From positions 1,213,001-1,277,000 of the forward strand of contig NZ_SBJL01000001.1 in assembly GCF_004634425.1 (NCBI RefSeq): 64,000 nt of DNA. The letters are read 5' to 3'. Below, piece by piece: positions 52,841 to 62,385 of this stretch. Origin of the DNA: Vitreimonas flagellata. GTDB taxonomy: Bacteria > Pseudomonadota > Alphaproteobacteria > Caulobacterales > Aquidulcibacteraceae. Within the stretch, counting starts at the first letter, position 1. Every line of letters starts with the position of its first letter. The notes below the pieces were generated by a model, which worked only from the letters and a program-made list of their open reading frames with translations, did no database searches and had not been told where the DNA came from. The position numbers and the translations under genes were made by a program.

Positions 52841-53584
52841 TCACTTGCGACCAAGGAACGCCGCGAACGCCGCAACCGCTTCCGGCGATTTCAAACGCTC
52901 AGCGAAAATCTCGCCCTCGTGCAACATGCGCGTGATCAGCGTTTCCGGATCGCGCATCAGGCCCTTGGTGAGCTTCAGCGCCTCGGCCGGCTTCTTCGCC
53001 AGCGCATGTGCGGCGGCGCGCGCGCGCGGCTCCACTTCAGCCGACGGCAGCGCCGCATTCGCGACGCCCCAGGCGGCAGCGTCCTTACCGAACAGCGGCT
53101 CATTGGCGCCGAGCAGCGCGAACGCGCGCACATAGCCAAGCCGCGCAACGATGGTGAGGCTCGACGCGTTTTCCGGCACGAGCCCCAGATCAATGAACGG
53201 CGTGGTGAGCTTCGCGGTCTCAGCGATGTAAACCAGATCGCAATGAAACAGCATCGTCGTGCCGACGCCGACGCCATTGCCTTGCACCGCCGCCACGATC
53301 GGTTTCTTGGCCTTGATCATCACATCGAGGAAGCGACCAACCTCGCGCCGGCCAGTAAACGCGCCCGACGATTGCGACGCAAAATCCATAAGATCGTTGC
53401 CGGCGGAGAAGAAATCGCCTTCGGCCGTGAACAACACCGCGCGGATGTCGTCGCTCTGCTCAGCCTCGGTGATCGCATCGGCCATCACGCCATACATCGC
53501 ATTCGTGATGGCGTTCTTCTTGGCTGGGCGGTTGAAGCGGATTTCGAGCACGGCGCCGTCGCGGCTCACCAGGATGTCACTCAC
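52841..53584 (-). CDS. Enoyl-CoA hydratase/isomerase family
   Basis: 247 residues, GTG start overlapping the MarR stop by 8 nt. Crotonase segments FFSAGNDLMDF and AVQGNGVGVGTTMLFHCDLVY, then VPENASSLTIVARLGYVRAF. This NDLMDF-type group includes enoyl-CoA isomerases and dienoyl-CoA isomerases. It is the second gene of a MarR-crotonase operon, which suggests acyl-CoA or aromatic catabolism under MarR control. Confidence 0.88.
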   Translation of the reverse strand: MSDILVSRDGAVLEIRFNRPAKKNAITNAMYGVMADAITEAEQSDDIRAVLFTAEGDFFSAGNDLMDFASQSSGAFTGRREVGRFLDVMIKAKKPIVAAVQGNGVGVGTTMLFHCDLVYIAETAKLTTPFIDLGLVPENASSLTIVARLGYVRAFALLGANEPLFGKDAAAWGVANAALPSAEVEPRARAAAHALAKKPAEALKLTKGLMRDPETLITRMLHEGEIFAERLKSPEAVAAFAAFLGRK

Positions 53585-54014
53585 GGGCTTCCTCCTTCAA
53601 ATCGATCATGTGTTGCAGCCAACGGGCGACAACCGCCTGCTCTTCGCTGCTGAAGCCGCGCGTGGCGGCGGAATTCATGCGCTGGGCGCGTTCGATGGCC
53701 TTGGCGCGGAGCGTCCGGCCGCGCGTTGTGAGCGTGAGCAAGACGGCGCGGCGGTCGTTCAGATCGGTTTGGCGCTCGATCAGCCCCGCTTGCTCCAGCC
53801 GTTGCACGAGCACTGAGGCCGCACTTTGCGCGAGGCCAAGGCCTTCGCTCACGGCATTCACGCTCGCTCCGCCCTCGTTCGGAATGAGAAAGAGCACGCC
53901 CGATTGCGCGGAGGTGAGCCCGACATCGGCGAGGCCGGCGTCGGCTACGACCTGCGCGGCGCGTGCGGCACGGGTTAGCAAATGCAAAAAACGGGGCGCA
54001 CGAGCTTTGCTCAT
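53577..54014 (-). CDS. MarR family transcriptional regulator
   Basis: 145 residues. Winged-helix core with LTSAQSGVLFLIPNEGGASVNAVSEGLGLAQSAASVLVQRLEQAGLIERQTDLNDRRAVLLTLT, the MarR wing. Flanking helices form the dimer. Its promoter carries two perfect palindromes (54040-54071), as expected for an autoregulated MarR. It overlaps the crotonase gene downstream, so both are likely derepressed by the same ligand. Confidence 0.93.
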   Translation of the reverse strand: MSKARAPRFLHLLTRAARAAQVVADAGLADVGLTSAQSGVLFLIPNEGGASVNAVSEGLGLAQSAASVLVQRLEQAGLIERQTDLNDRRAVLLTLTTRGRTLRAKAIERAQRMNSAATRGFSSEEQAVVARWLQHMIDLKEEARE

Positions 54015-54039
54015 GCGCCCCGTTTAGCTTGATGATATT

Positions 54040-54071
54040 ACATCGTCAACGATGTATCGCGTACGATACAT
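54040..54071. promoter_or_regulatory. Palindromic operator of the MarR-crotonase operon
   Basis: ACATCGT-CA-ACGATGT (54040-54055) overlaps ATGTATCG-CGTA-CGATACAT (54052-54071), both perfect inverted repeats. On the minus strand TTGACG and TAAACG are spaced 17 bp in the same interval, so binding would block the MarR promoter. Confidence 0.7.
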
Positions 54072-54081
54072 TGCCGTTATG

Positions 54082-54843
54082 TCAGCTTTTGAGCCGATAG
54101 CCGGTCTTAAATATCCACCAGACTGCGCTGAAACAGGCGACGAGGAACACGCTGATTGCCAAGAGGCTGAGGCCGATATCGACATCCGAGACGCCGAAGA
54201 AGCTCCAGCGGAAGCCGCTGATGAGATAGACCACTGGATTGAACAACGCGATCTTCTGCCAAAGCTCGGGCAGCATGTTGATCGAATAGAACGTGCCGCC
54301 CAGGAACGTCAGCGGCGTGATGATCAGCATCGGCACGATCTGCAGCTTCTCGAAACCATCGGCGATGACGCCAAGGATGAATCCGAACAAGCAGAACGAG
54401 AGCGACGTCAGCACCAAGAAGAGCAACATCATCGCCGGGTTCTGCACTTCGTACGCTACGAAGAGCCGCGCCGTGGCGAGGATCACCAAGCCGATGATGA
54501 TGGATTTCGTCGCCGCCGCGCCCACGTAGCCCATCACGGCCTCCAGCGCCGAGACAGGCGCCGAGAGCAATTCGTAAATCGTCCCCGCCCAACGCGGCAT
54601 GTAGATGCCGAACGAAGCGTTTGAGACGCTCTCGGTCAGGATCGACAACATGATGAGCCCCGGCACGATGAACGCGCCATAGCTCACGCCGTCGATCTCC
54701 ATCATGCGCGAGCCGATGGCCGAGCCGAAGACGATGAAATAAAGCGAGGTCGACAGCACCGGCGAGAACAGGCTCTGCCCGATGGTGCGAAACCAGCGCG
54801 CCATTTCGAAGCGATAGATCGCTTGAACACCGTGGAAATTCAT
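54082..54843 (-). CDS. ABC-2 type transporter permease
   Basis: 253 residues, ATG overlapping the upstream ATPase stop by 4 nt (ATGA). Six transmembrane helices; the ABC-2 signature region is [36 protein letters not shown]. YadH-like: exporter of lipids, polysaccharide or drugs. Forms a two-gene operon with the ATPase. Confidence 0.9.
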   Translation of the reverse strand: MNFHGVQAIYRFEMARWFRTIGQSLFSPVLSTSLYFIVFGSAIGSRMMEIDGVSYGAFIVPGLIMLSILTESVSNASFGIYMPRWAGTIYELLSAPVSALEAVMGYVGAAATKSIIIGLVILATARLFVAYEVQNPAMMLLFLVLTSLSFCLFGFILGVIADGFEKLQIVPMLIITPLTFLGGTFYSINMLPELWQKIALFNPVVYLISGFRWSFFGVSDVDIGLSLLAISVFLVACFSAVWWIFKTGYRLKS

Positions 54844-55766
54844 CGGCTGTGCACCAGGCTAACGAAGATATCCTCGAGCGAGGATTGTTCGGTGTGGAGA
54901 TCTTTGAAATCGACGCCGAGTTCGCTGAGGCGACGCAGCAGCCCAGGTATGCCGGTGTCTTCGGCATTGGCGTCGAACGAATAGATCAGCTGACGGCCCT
55001 CGCCGGCGAGCTCGATGTGATAGCCGTTCAGCCCTTCCGGCACCGCGCTTAGCGGCGCCTGCAAATCGAGCGTGAGCTGTTTCTTGCCGAGCTTGCGCAT
55101 CAGCGCATCTTTCTCCTCGACCAGGATAAGCTCGCCCTTGGAAATCACGCCGACGCGATCGGCCATTTCCTCGGCCTCTTCGATATAGTGCGTGGTCAGA
55201 ATGATGGTGACGCCGTTTTCGCGCAGCCCACGCACCATCTCCCACATATCGCGCCGCAGCTCGACGTCGACGCCGGCCGTCGGCTCATCAAGGAACAGAA
55301 TCTTCGGCTCGTGGCTGAGCGCCTTGGCGATCATCACCCGGCGCTTCATGCCGCCTGAGAGTTCCATGATCTTGGAATTGCGCTTCTCCCAAAGCGAGAG
55401 GTCGCGCAGCACCTTCTCAATGTAAGCGGGGTTCGGCGCGAAGCCGAACAGGCCACGCGAGAAGTTCACCGTGTCGATCACCTTCTCGAACGCGTCCGTG
55501 TGCAGCTCTTGCGGAACCAGGCCGATCTTTTTGCGGGCGGGTTTGAAATCGCGCACGATGTCATGGCCGTCCGCAATGATCACGCCGCTCGATGGATTGA
55601 CGATGCCGCAAATGATCGAGATGAGCGTTGTCTTGCCGGCGCCGTTTGGCCCCAGCAGCGCGAAAATCTCGCCCTTCTCAATTTCCAGATTGATCGGCTT
55701 CAGGGCCTGCAAGCCAGACTTATACGTCTTGCTCACATCCCGAATGGATATGATCGGTTCGGCCAT
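54840..55766 (-). CDS. ABC transporter ATP-binding protein
   Basis: 308 residues from ATG 55766. Walker [10 protein letters not shown], signature [15 protein letters not shown], Walker [14 protein letters not shown], and switch His in [13 protein letters not shown]-terminal extension (about 230-308) is normal for YadG/CcmA-like exporters. It is first in the two-gene operon and powers the permease encoded downstream. Confidence 0.94.
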   Translation of the reverse strand: MAEPIISIRDVSKTYKSGLQALKPINLEIEKGEIFALLGPNGAGKTTLISIICGIVNPSSGVIIADGHDIVRDFKPARKKIGLVPQELHTDAFEKVIDTVNFSRGLFGFAPNPAYIEKVLRDLSLWEKRNSKIMELSGGMKRRVMIAKALSHEPKILFLDEPTAGVDVELRRDMWEMVRGLRENGVTIILTTHYIEEAEEMADRVGVISKGELILVEEKDALMRKLGKKQLTLDLQAPLSAVPEGLNGYHIELAGEGRQLIYSFDANAEDTGIPGLLRRLSELGVDFKDLHTEQSSLEDIFVSLVHSR

Positions 55767-55892
55767 ACGAAAATCGTCTCTCCCCGCGAAGCGCCGCACA
55801 TAGGGGCGCGGCCGGCCAAACGCTAGGGGCGTTCGACATTCCGCAAACCGATTGCGGAAATTGCGCAGCAGGCGCCCTATCTTTTCAAGACG

Positions 55893-56909
55893 ATGCAGCC
55901 GGCTCAAATCCTACATCCGCGCCCGGAAGGCCTCTATTGCCCGCTTGCGGACCTTTACATCGACCCCGTGCGCCCCGTGGCGCGGGCGTTGATTACACAC
56001 GGACATTCCGACCACGCCCGCGCCGGTCACGGATCTGTGCTGGCGACTGCCGACACGTTAGCGATCATGGCCGCGCGATACGGGCCGGATTTTGCGGGCT
56101 CGCAACAATCTCTGACTTATGGCGAAAAGCTCACGCTGAACGGCGCGCGCTTCTCGTTGCATTCAGCAGGCCACGTGCTCGGTTCCGCGCAGGCGTCCGT
56201 GGAAGCGGGCGGCTGTCGCATCGTCGTCAGCGGCGACTACAAGCGCCAACCTGATCCCACCTGCGCGCCGTTTGAAGTCACGCCCTGCGATGTCTTCATC
56301 AGCGAGGCGACGTTCGCGCTGCCGGTGTTCAATCATCCGAGCGCCGAGCATGAAGTGCGCAAGCTGCTCGCCTCCGTCGCGATGTTTCCGGAACGCGCGC
56401 ATATCGTCGGCGCGTATGCGTTGGGCAAAGCGCAGCGCGTGATGGCGGAGCTGCGGCGCTGCGGCTGGGACAAACCGATCTTCGTCCACGGCGCGCTGAT
56501 GGAGCTGACCGCGCTCTACAAAGCGCGCGGCGTCGACCTGGGCGACGTGCGCCATGTCGAAACAGCGCCGAAGAGCTTTTATGCGGGCGCGATCGTGCTT
56601 TGCCCGCCGGGCGCGTTGCAGACGCCGTGGGTGCGCCGCTTCCCCGATCCGGTTACGGCAGTGGCGTCGGGCTGGATGCGCATCCGCGCGCGGGCGCGCC
56701 AGCAAGGCGTCGAGCTGCCGCTGGTGATTTCGGATCACGCGGATTGGGGCGACCTGCAGCGCACGATTAAAGACGCCGGCGCCGGCGAGATCTGGATCAC
56801 GCACGGCGAAGCAGACGCGCTGGCGCATTGGTGCGATACGCAAGGACTGAAGGCGAAGGCGCTGCATCTTGTCGGCTATGGCGATGAGGAGGAGCCGAGC
56901 GCGGCATGA
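55893..56909 (+). CDS. Ligase-associated DNA exonuclease (MBL/beta-CASP fold)
   Basis: 338 residues. Metal motif HGHSDH (residues 36-41), later [10 protein letters not shown] and IVVSGDYKR, and a beta-CASP-type region with THGEADAL. This matches the exonuclease that accompanies an ATP-dependent DNA ligase in many proteobacteria (the TIGR04122 group, as I remember). The stop overlaps the ligase ATG by 4 nt. Metal-dependent 3'-end processing before ligation is the expected role. Confidence 0.88.
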   Translation: MQPAQILHPRPEGLYCPLADLYIDPVRPVARALITHGHSDHARAGHGSVLATADTLAIMAARYGPDFAGSQQSLTYGEKLTLNGARFSLHSAGHVLGSAQASVEAGGCRIVVSGDYKRQPDPTCAPFEVTPCDVFISEATFALPVFNHPSAEHEVRKLLASVAMFPERAHIVGAYALGKAQRVMAELRRCGWDKPIFVHGALMELTALYKARGVDLGDVRHVETAPKSFYAGAIVLCPPGALQTPWVRRFPDPVTAVASGWMRIRARARQQGVELPLVISDHADWGDLQRTIKDAGAGEIWITHGEADALAHWCDTQGLKAKALHLVGYGDEEEPSAA

Positions 56910-58546
56910 ATCGCTTCGCAGCCCTCCTTGATCGCTTGGCCTACGAGCCGCGCAGGCTCGGCAAGCTCGCGTTGCTTGAAACCTATTTTCGCGACACGCC
57001 CGATCCCGATCGCGGCTGGGCGCTGGCGGCGATGACGGGCGGGCTCACCTTCAAGCACGCGAAGGCCGGCCTGATCCGCAATCTGGCGGCCGAGCGCACC
57101 GATCCGGTGCTGTTTGGTCTCTCCTACGATTTCGTCGGCGATTTGGCGGAGACGGTGTCGCTGATGTGGCCCGCGAATGAAGCGCGCGCGAATGCGGAGC
57201 TGACGATTACTGATGTGGTCGAAGGCCTGAACACGACGCCAAAGGATGAACTCCCGGCGCGTGTCGCCGATTGGCTGGATCGCCTCGATGAAAATGGTCG
57301 CTGGGCGTTGCTGAAGCTGATCACCGGCGCCTTGCGCATCGGCGTCTCCGCTCGATTGGCGCGCACGGCGCTCGCGCAATTTGGCGGCAAGTCCGCCGAC
57401 GAGATCGAAGATGTTTGGCACGCGGATGCGCCGCCCTACACGCATCTCTTCGCCTGGCTCGAAGGCCGCGCCGAAGCGCCGAGCACGGCGACGCTGACGC
57501 GATTCTATCCGCCGATGCTCTCACACCCGATCGAGCCGGAAGAGTTCGCCCCGCTCGACCCCGCCGAATTCAGCGCCGAATGGAAATGGGATGGCATCCG
57601 CGTTCAAGCCGCGGCCGGTCGCGATGCGGGTGGCAAGCACGTAGCGCGGCTCTATTCACGCACTGGCGAAGACATATCCAAATCATTCCCCGATCTCGTC
57701 GCAGGCTTCGACTTCGACGCCGTGCTTGACGGCGAATTGCTGATCCGCCGCGAAGGTCGCGTGCAGGATTTCAACACGCTGCAACAACGTCTCAACCGCA
57801 AAAGCGTCACGCCCAAGCTGATTGCAGAGTTTCCGGCGTTCATTCGCTGCTATGACATCCTAGCGCTGGGCCAAGATGATCTGCGTGCGCTCCCCTTCAT
57901 CGAACGCCGCGCGAAGCTTGAGCCTTTCATCGAACAACACCCGTCCGCGCCGATCGATCTCTCGCCCCTGATCCCGTTCGCGACATGGGATGCATTGACG
58001 GCGGCGCGCGCCGACCCAGCAACGGGCGGCGCAGGTGTCGATGCGGAAGCGGTCGAAGGCGTGATGATCAAGCGCCGCAACGCGCCCTATCTCGCCGGCC
58101 GCCCCAAGGGCTATTGGTTCAAATGGAAGCGCGATCCGATGGTGATCGACGCCGTGCTGATGTACGCCCAGCGCGGCTCGGGCAAACGCAGCTCGTTCTA
58201 CAGCGATTACACGTTCGGCGTCTGGACCGAAACTGGCGAACTCGCGCCTGTCGGCAAAGCCTATTTCGGCTTCACCGATGAAGAGCTAATCGAACTCGAC
58301 AAATTCGTCCGCAACAACACCAACAATCGCTTCGGCCCGGTCCGCGAAGTCACGCACACCAAAACCAAAGGCCTCGTGCTCGAAGTCGCCTTCGAAGGCT
58401 TGCAACGCTCCACGCGCCACAAGAGCGGCGTCGCGATGCGCTTCCCACGCATCTCCCGCATCCGTTGGGACAAAGCGCCCAAGGACGCGGACACGCTGGA
58501 AGATTTGTCGAAATTCCTTAAGACGACGCTCGAAGCCGAACGCTGA
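56906..58546 (+). CDS. ATP-dependent DNA ligase
   Basis: 546 residues. The adenylated Lys227 lies in AEWKWDGIRVQA. Nucleotidyltransferase motifs III-V are seen as FDFDAVLDGELL, CYDILAL and EGVMIKRRNAPY, with GYWFKWKRDP close behind; an OB-fold domain follows (about 420-540). An N-terminal DNA-binding domain of about 190 residues precedes. It joins nicked or broken DNA with ATP. It is coupled to the exonuclease upstream. The other two genes usual in this cluster (Lhr-type helicase, phosphoesterase) are not in this window. Confidence 0.92.
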   Translation: MNRFAALLDRLAYEPRRLGKLALLETYFRDTPDPDRGWALAAMTGGLTFKHAKAGLIRNLAAERTDPVLFGLSYDFVGDLAETVSLMWPANEARANAELTITDVVEGLNTTPKDELPARVADWLDRLDENGRWALLKLITGALRIGVSARLARTALAQFGGKSADEIEDVWHADAPPYTHLFAWLEGRAEAPSTATLTRFYPPMLSHPIEPEEFAPLDPAEFSAEWKWDGIRVQAAAGRDAGGKHVARLYSRTGEDISKSFPDLVAGFDFDAVLDGELLIRREGRVQDFNTLQQRLNRKSVTPKLIAEFPAFIRCYDILALGQDDLRALPFIERRAKLEPFIEQHPSAPIDLSPLIPFATWDALTAARADPATGGAGVDAEAVEGVMIKRRNAPYLAGRPKGYWFKWKRDPMVIDAVLMYAQRGSGKRSSFYSDYTFGVWTETGELAPVGKAYFGFTDEELIELDKFVRNNTNNRFGPVREVTHTKTKGLVLEVAFEGLQRSTRHKSGVAMRFPRISRIRWDKAPKDADTLEDLSKFLKTTLEAER

Positions 58547-58556
58547 GCGGGGACAC

Positions 58557-58847
58557 ATGGTCTGCGAACATCTGAGCGCGCTGGAGCGCGAGATTTTGGA
58601 GCAGGGCGTCAAAGAAACGTATCGCGGCCAAGCCTGGAGCGATAATTGCCGCGAGTGGGTCTATTTCGAATGCGTCCTCGATCTCGCCGCGCTGCGCGTG
58701 CGCCTCGATTTCGCGCCTTGCGTCACTGACCACGTGCATCGCGGCACGCACGACGGCGCCGAGGCCGGCTTTGTCTGCAATCAATGCCATGACGGCATCA
58801 TGGGCGCACATTCGGACGTGAACGCCCATTGGCCGCGCTATAAATAA
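58557..58847 (+). CDS. Small conserved-looking hypothetical protein with CxxC
   Basis: 96 residues, ATG 58557, 10 nt after the ligase stop, with GGGGA upstream. Features are an N-terminal helix (LSALEREILEQGVKET), a central WVYFECVLDL strand, and FVCNQCHDGIMG, a CxxC-H set that with the early Cys3 and another Cys could bind a metal. It may be in the ligase operon. No family recognised, though spacing and coding pattern look real. Confidence 0.7.
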   Translation: MVCEHLSALEREILEQGVKETYRGQAWSDNCREWVYFECVLDLAALRVRLDFAPCVTDHVHRGTHDGAEAGFVCNQCHDGIMGAHSDVNAHWPRYK

Positions 58848-58906
58848 GCGAACGCGGGAACCAAGCCCCCGTGTAGAAAGTTCCGAGCCGGAACTGGAGA
58901 CGCCTC

Positions 58907-59386
58907 ATGCTCAAATACGCCGCCGCCGCTTGCGCCCTGCTCAGTCTCGCCGCCTGCGGCGATCGCGAAGGCTCCGTGGGCGAATTCTCCAACGACTTCC
59001 TCGGCAATGAGATCATGGTCGAGGCGTTCGCCGATCCGGAAATTCCGGGCGTGGTTTGCCACGTCTCCTATTTCGACCGCAGCGCGCTCGATCGCCTGCG
59101 CCAGGGTAATTGGTTCGAAAACCCGTCGAACTCGGCCGTCGCATGCCAACGCATCGGACCGATCAGCTTGGCTGGCGCCGATGAAGGGCGCTCCGGCGAC
59201 GAGATTTTCAACCAGCGCCAAAGCCTCTTCTTCAAAAACGTCGCCGTGCGCCGCATCATCGATCTGGAACACAGCTCGATCGTCTATGTCTCGCACTCGC
59301 GCGAGGTCGTAGAGGGCTCCGCCAAGATCGACATCTCGACGGTTGCGCTGACGCCGGAAGAGGTCGCCGCCGCGCGGGCTGGCTAA
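58907..59386 (+). CDS. creA: CreA family lipoprotein
   Basis: 159 residues. Lipoprotein signal with lipobox LAAC (Cys18). The mature part contains GEFSNDFLGNEIMVEAFADPEIPGVVCHVSYF and RQSLFFKNVAVRRIIDLEHSSIVYVSHSREVVEGSAK, the CreA signature. Function in E. coli is unknown. It is a single envelope protein here. Confidence 0.9.
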   Translation: MLKYAAAACALLSLAACGDREGSVGEFSNDFLGNEIMVEAFADPEIPGVVCHVSYFDRSALDRLRQGNWFENPSNSAVACQRIGPISLAGADEGRSGDEIFNQRQSLFFKNVAVRRIIDLEHSSIVYVSHSREVVEGSAKIDISTVALTPEEVAAARAG

Positions 59387-59439
59387 GCGCCAGTCGCCGG
59401 TTGAGGGATCCAAACCACGAGCTTCTGCGTAGAGCCATT

Positions 59440-59964
59440 ATGCACTTACTCAAGCCTTTGCTGCTCGCCGCCGCGCTCCTCAGCGTCGCCTCACCCGCGT
59501 TCGCACGTCATCCGGAGCTGACCCAAGCCATCCCCAGCGCCCAGCAAGTGGGCGCCGGGCGTTACAGCGTGCTCTCTATCCCGGTGTTCCAAGCGGAGCT
59601 TTGGACGTCTAACGGCGCCTTCTCCTGGGAACGGCCGTTCGCCCTGTCACTCATCTACGAGCGTTCGATCCGCGCCAATGCGCTCGTCAACCGCACCATC
59701 AGCGAGATGCGTCAACGCGGCGCCGGCAGCGAAGCATCGTTGCAGCCGCTTCGCGCGCCCCTCACCGCCTGCTTCGCCGACGTGCAAAGCGGCGACCGCA
59801 TCACCGGCGTGAGCACCGGCCCAAACACCGCGCGCTTTTATCTTAACGGCGCGCAACGCTGCGAAATCGAATGGCCCGGCTTCCGCCGCCACTTCTTCGG
59901 CATCTGGCTCGACGCCCGCGGCAGCCAGGCTGCGCTCAGCGCGCAACTGCGCGGCGGCGCCTAA
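59440..59964 (+). CDS. Chalcone isomerase-like family protein, exported
   Basis: 174 residues from ATG 59440, chosen over an upstream TTG because a good signal peptide starts there (AALLSVASPAFA). Domain features resemble the bacterial chalcone isomerase-like periplasmic family: VGAGRYSVLSIPVFQAELW, PFALSLIYERSIRANALVNRTISEM, GDRITGVSTGPNTARFYLNG and a final WPGFRRHFFGIWLDAR. Its physiological substrate is unknown. It is convergent with the SDR gene (4-nt overlap). Confidence 0.8.
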   Translation: MHLLKPLLLAAALLSVASPAFARHPELTQAIPSAQQVGAGRYSVLSIPVFQAELWTSNGAFSWERPFALSLIYERSIRANALVNRTISEMRQRGAGSEASLQPLRAPLTACFADVQSGDRITGVSTGPNTARFYLNGAQRCEIEWPGFRRHFFGIWLDARGSQAALSAQLRGGA

Positions 59965-60827
59965 GCCGCCGGACTCATTTTGATCTCAGCGGGCAAAGGC
60001 GTGTTTTCCGGCACGAAAAAATCTGGCATCAACGACTTCGTCGGATCGACGCGATATTTATCGAACTCACGAACACCAGCTTCGTACAGCACCAGATCGT
60101 CGATGAAGAAATTGCCGGTGCAGTCGCGCGACGGTTTGGTGAAGATCGCGTGCGCGGCGTCGGCCATGATGTCGGGTGTGCGGCAATGCTTCATGCCTTC
60201 TTCGCCGGCCAGCGCGAATTCGATCGCGGCGGTGGCGATGCCGGTGCGCGGCCAGAGCGCGTTGAACGCGACGCCTTGATCGCGGAATTCCTCGGCCATG
60301 CCGAGCACGCACATGCTCATGCCGTACTTCGCCATCGTGTAGGCGACGTGATTGCCGAACCAACGCGGGCTCATGTCGAGCGGCGGCGACAGCATCAGTA
60401 CGTGCGGGTTCGACGCCTTCAGCAGATACGGCAAGCACGTGCGCGAGACGATGAACGTACCGCGCGCATTGACCTGGCTCATCAGGTCGTAGCGGCGGAT
60501 ATCGGTTTGCAGCGTGCCGGTGAGTTGGATGGCGGAGGCGTTGTTGACGCAAATATCGATGCCGCCGAAGCGCTCGACCGCGGCTTCCACGGCCGCCTTC
60601 ACATTGTCCGGCTCGCGCACGTCGACGACCAGCGGCAGCGCTTGGCCGCCGGCCTTCTCGACCTCCTCGGCCGCCGAATAGATCGTGCCCGGCAGCTTCT
60701 TGTGCGGCTCGGCCGTCTTCGCCGCGATCACAATATTGGCGCCATCGCGGGCCGCGCGCAGGGCAATCGCGAGACCGATCCCGCGGCTAGCACCTGTAAT
60801 AAATAGAGTTTTTCCAGCCAAGCTCAT
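59961..60827 (-). CDS. SDR family oxidoreductase, HSDL2-like
   Basis: 288 residues from ATG 60827 with GGAGG 8 nt upstream. Rossmann motif TGASRGIG (about residues 11-18), NNAS in CVNNASAIQ, active-site Ser/Tyr/Lys including AYTMAKYGMS. The extended C-terminal part (RVDPTKSLMPDFFVPENTP) is typical of hydroxysteroid dehydrogenase-like HSDL2 type proteins. Substrate probably an acyl or steroid-like alcohol; not determined. Confidence 0.88.
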   Translation of the reverse strand: MSLAGKTLFITGASRGIGLAIALRAARDGANIVIAAKTAEPHKKLPGTIYSAAEEVEKAGGQALPLVVDVREPDNVKAAVEAAVERFGGIDICVNNASAIQLTGTLQTDIRRYDLMSQVNARGTFIVSRTCLPYLLKASNPHVLMLSPPLDMSPRWFGNHVAYTMAKYGMSMCVLGMAEEFRDQGVAFNALWPRTGIATAAIEFALAGEEGMKHCRTPDIMADAAHAIFTKPSRDCTGNFFIDDLVLYEAGVREFDKYRVDPTKSLMPDFFVPENTPLPAEIKMSPAA

Positions 60828-60956
60828 GCGCGCATCCTCCAATTGGCGCCCATCTTAGGCGCTTCCGCACACGGTTCCAGCGCCACCGCGCCCCCTTGAC
60901 GACGCGGACATGAAGCGGAGATTCCAGTCCTAAGGGACAAGGTTTGGAGGAATGTC

Positions 60957-61565
60957 ATGCGCGCGATCGCACTTGCGGCGGCTATCTGTGTTGGAATGAG
61001 CTTTAGCGGCGTCGCCGCCGCGCGCGAATGGACCGATCCGGCCGGCCGCCTACGCTTTGACGCGCCAAATGGTTGGACCACAACGCAAGAGCGCGGCGCT
61101 ACCCCAAGCGACACATTCACCTACGTCATCTCCGGCACCGCCAACAACGAATGCCACTTCCTCGCTCAACCAAATGCCGGCACGGCGAGCGCGTCGGTCG
61201 ATGCGGTGCGCCGCGCCGCGCAAGAGCCGGCCCGTTTCAACACTGAGTTCTGGACCACAACGCTGAACGGCATTGCCAGTGTGTTCCCTGGCAATTCCGC
61301 GACGGTGAACTCCACGACGATGGAAACGGACGGTCGCTGGCCGATTCAGCGCGCAGAGGCGACGTCGCCGCGCCGCCCGGTGCATGCAGCGCTGCAGCTG
61401 CGTCCCGGTTCTGATCTGATCACGCTCTGCATGAGCTATGATGGGTCTGACCCGGTGGAGCTCTACAACAACGTGATCCGCTCGGTTGGTCACCCAAACG
61501 ACGCCGCCTTCGAAGCCGCCGCCACGCCCGCGGCGCCGATCCCGACGCCCGCGCCGACGAATTAA
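60957..61565 (+). CDS. Exported hypothetical protein
   Basis: 202 residues, GGAGG 6 nt before ATG 60957. Signal peptide (about residues 1-21, GVAAA). The mature part has REWTDPAGRLRFDAPNGWTTTQERG, ECHFLAQP and DLITLCMSYDGSDPVELYNNVIRSVG, with two Cys that could pair; it ends in a Pro/Ala/Thr tail. The opening WxxDxxGRLxFxxPxGW is common in DUF-type periplasmic proteins with a PsbP-like fold. No function assigned. Confidence 0.7.
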   Translation: MRAIALAAAICVGMSFSGVAAAREWTDPAGRLRFDAPNGWTTTQERGATPSDTFTYVISGTANNECHFLAQPNAGTASASVDAVRRAAQEPARFNTEFWTTTLNGIASVFPGNSATVNSTTMETDGRWPIQRAEATSPRRPVHAALQLRPGSDLITLCMSYDGSDPVELYNNVIRSVGHPNDAAFEAAATPAAPIPTPAPTN

Positions 61566-61631
61566 CAAAACCCTACCGGCGATCATCGTAAACGCTTGGT
61601 TATCTTAGCATTTACGCGCAATTCACGACGT

Positions 61632-61651
61632 TGGTTCATGTGTATGAACCA
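61632..61651. repeat. 8-bp perfect palindrome at a start codon
   Basis: TGGTTCAT-GTGT-ATGAACCA, perfect 8-4-8, ends on the A of the ATG at 61651. There is no Shine-Dalgarno before that ATG, and an in-frame TGA precedes it. Confidence 0.65.
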
Positions 61652-62385
61652 TGATCGCGAAACGCCCAGACTTCACAGCAGCCTTTACCGCCGCGCCTGA
61701 GAGCGTCGGCCACGGTTCAGCCTCTTGGTTTGCCCTGGCCATTGCCCTCGGCGCCGGCATCTCTGCATTCGTTGCGCCAGCGTTCTCGCTGTTGATTTTG
61801 GCGGCGCTGGCGGCGCACGCTTTGATGCGCGCCGAAAAGATCCGCCTTCAGCCGCTCAGCCTCGCGGGACCTATCTTTGCGGCTTTGATTGTCGGCGCCT
61901 TCACCGGCCTGGCTGGCGGAATCGGCGTGCTCTTTGTCTGGCGCATGTTCGCCGACACGCGCTGGAGCGTTTCTGAAGCGCAACGTCTGGCGCTCGCCGC
62001 CGGTCGACCGGGCGAAACCTCATGGCGCGCGCTCGCGCACGCTTGGGCGACGCCGCTCTTTGGCTTGACGCTTGTCGCTTACACCGCGCCGCACATGATC
62101 GCTGGGCTGCCGCTCGACCTGCCGCATGTGCCGACGTGGGTTCCGATGATCGCCGGCGGGTTGGCCATCGGCGCCGTCGTGGATTGGGCGCTGCAGCGCG
62201 CGGCCGATTGGCGCCTAGGCGAACTCGCGCCTGCGCCCGCGACTCACCTGCTTACGCACCACGTGCTTTTCATCCTGGCCTTCGGCCTGCTGATCGATGT
62301 GTCCGCGGGCATCGTGACGCTGGCCGCATGGCGCTTGGCGCACGCAGCACCCTTGCGTCAGGCAAGCTTAACGGCCGTTCCGTAA
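61651..62385 (+). CDS. Integral membrane protein of unknown function
   Basis: 244 residues from ATG 61651. Five to six transmembrane helices (about 25-55, 70-95, 130-150, 160-178, 200-225). A cytoplasmic loop after helix two contains the polar SVSEAQRLALAAGRPGETSWR. Translation start is enclosed by the palindrome at 61632-61651. The 3' end overlaps antisense with the ybjQ-type gene by 28 nt. No family recognised. Confidence 0.65.
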   Translation: MIAKRPDFTAAFTAAPESVGHGSASWFALAIALGAGISAFVAPAFSLLILAALAAHALMRAEKIRLQPLSLAGPIFAALIVGAFTGLAGGIGVLFVWRMFADTRWSVSEAQRLALAAGRPGETSWRALAHAWATPLFGLTLVAYTAPHMIAGLPLDLPHVPTWVPMIAGGLAIGAVVDWALQRAADWRLGELAPAPATHLLTHHVLFILAFGLLIDVSAGIVTLAAWRLAHAAPLRQASLTAVP

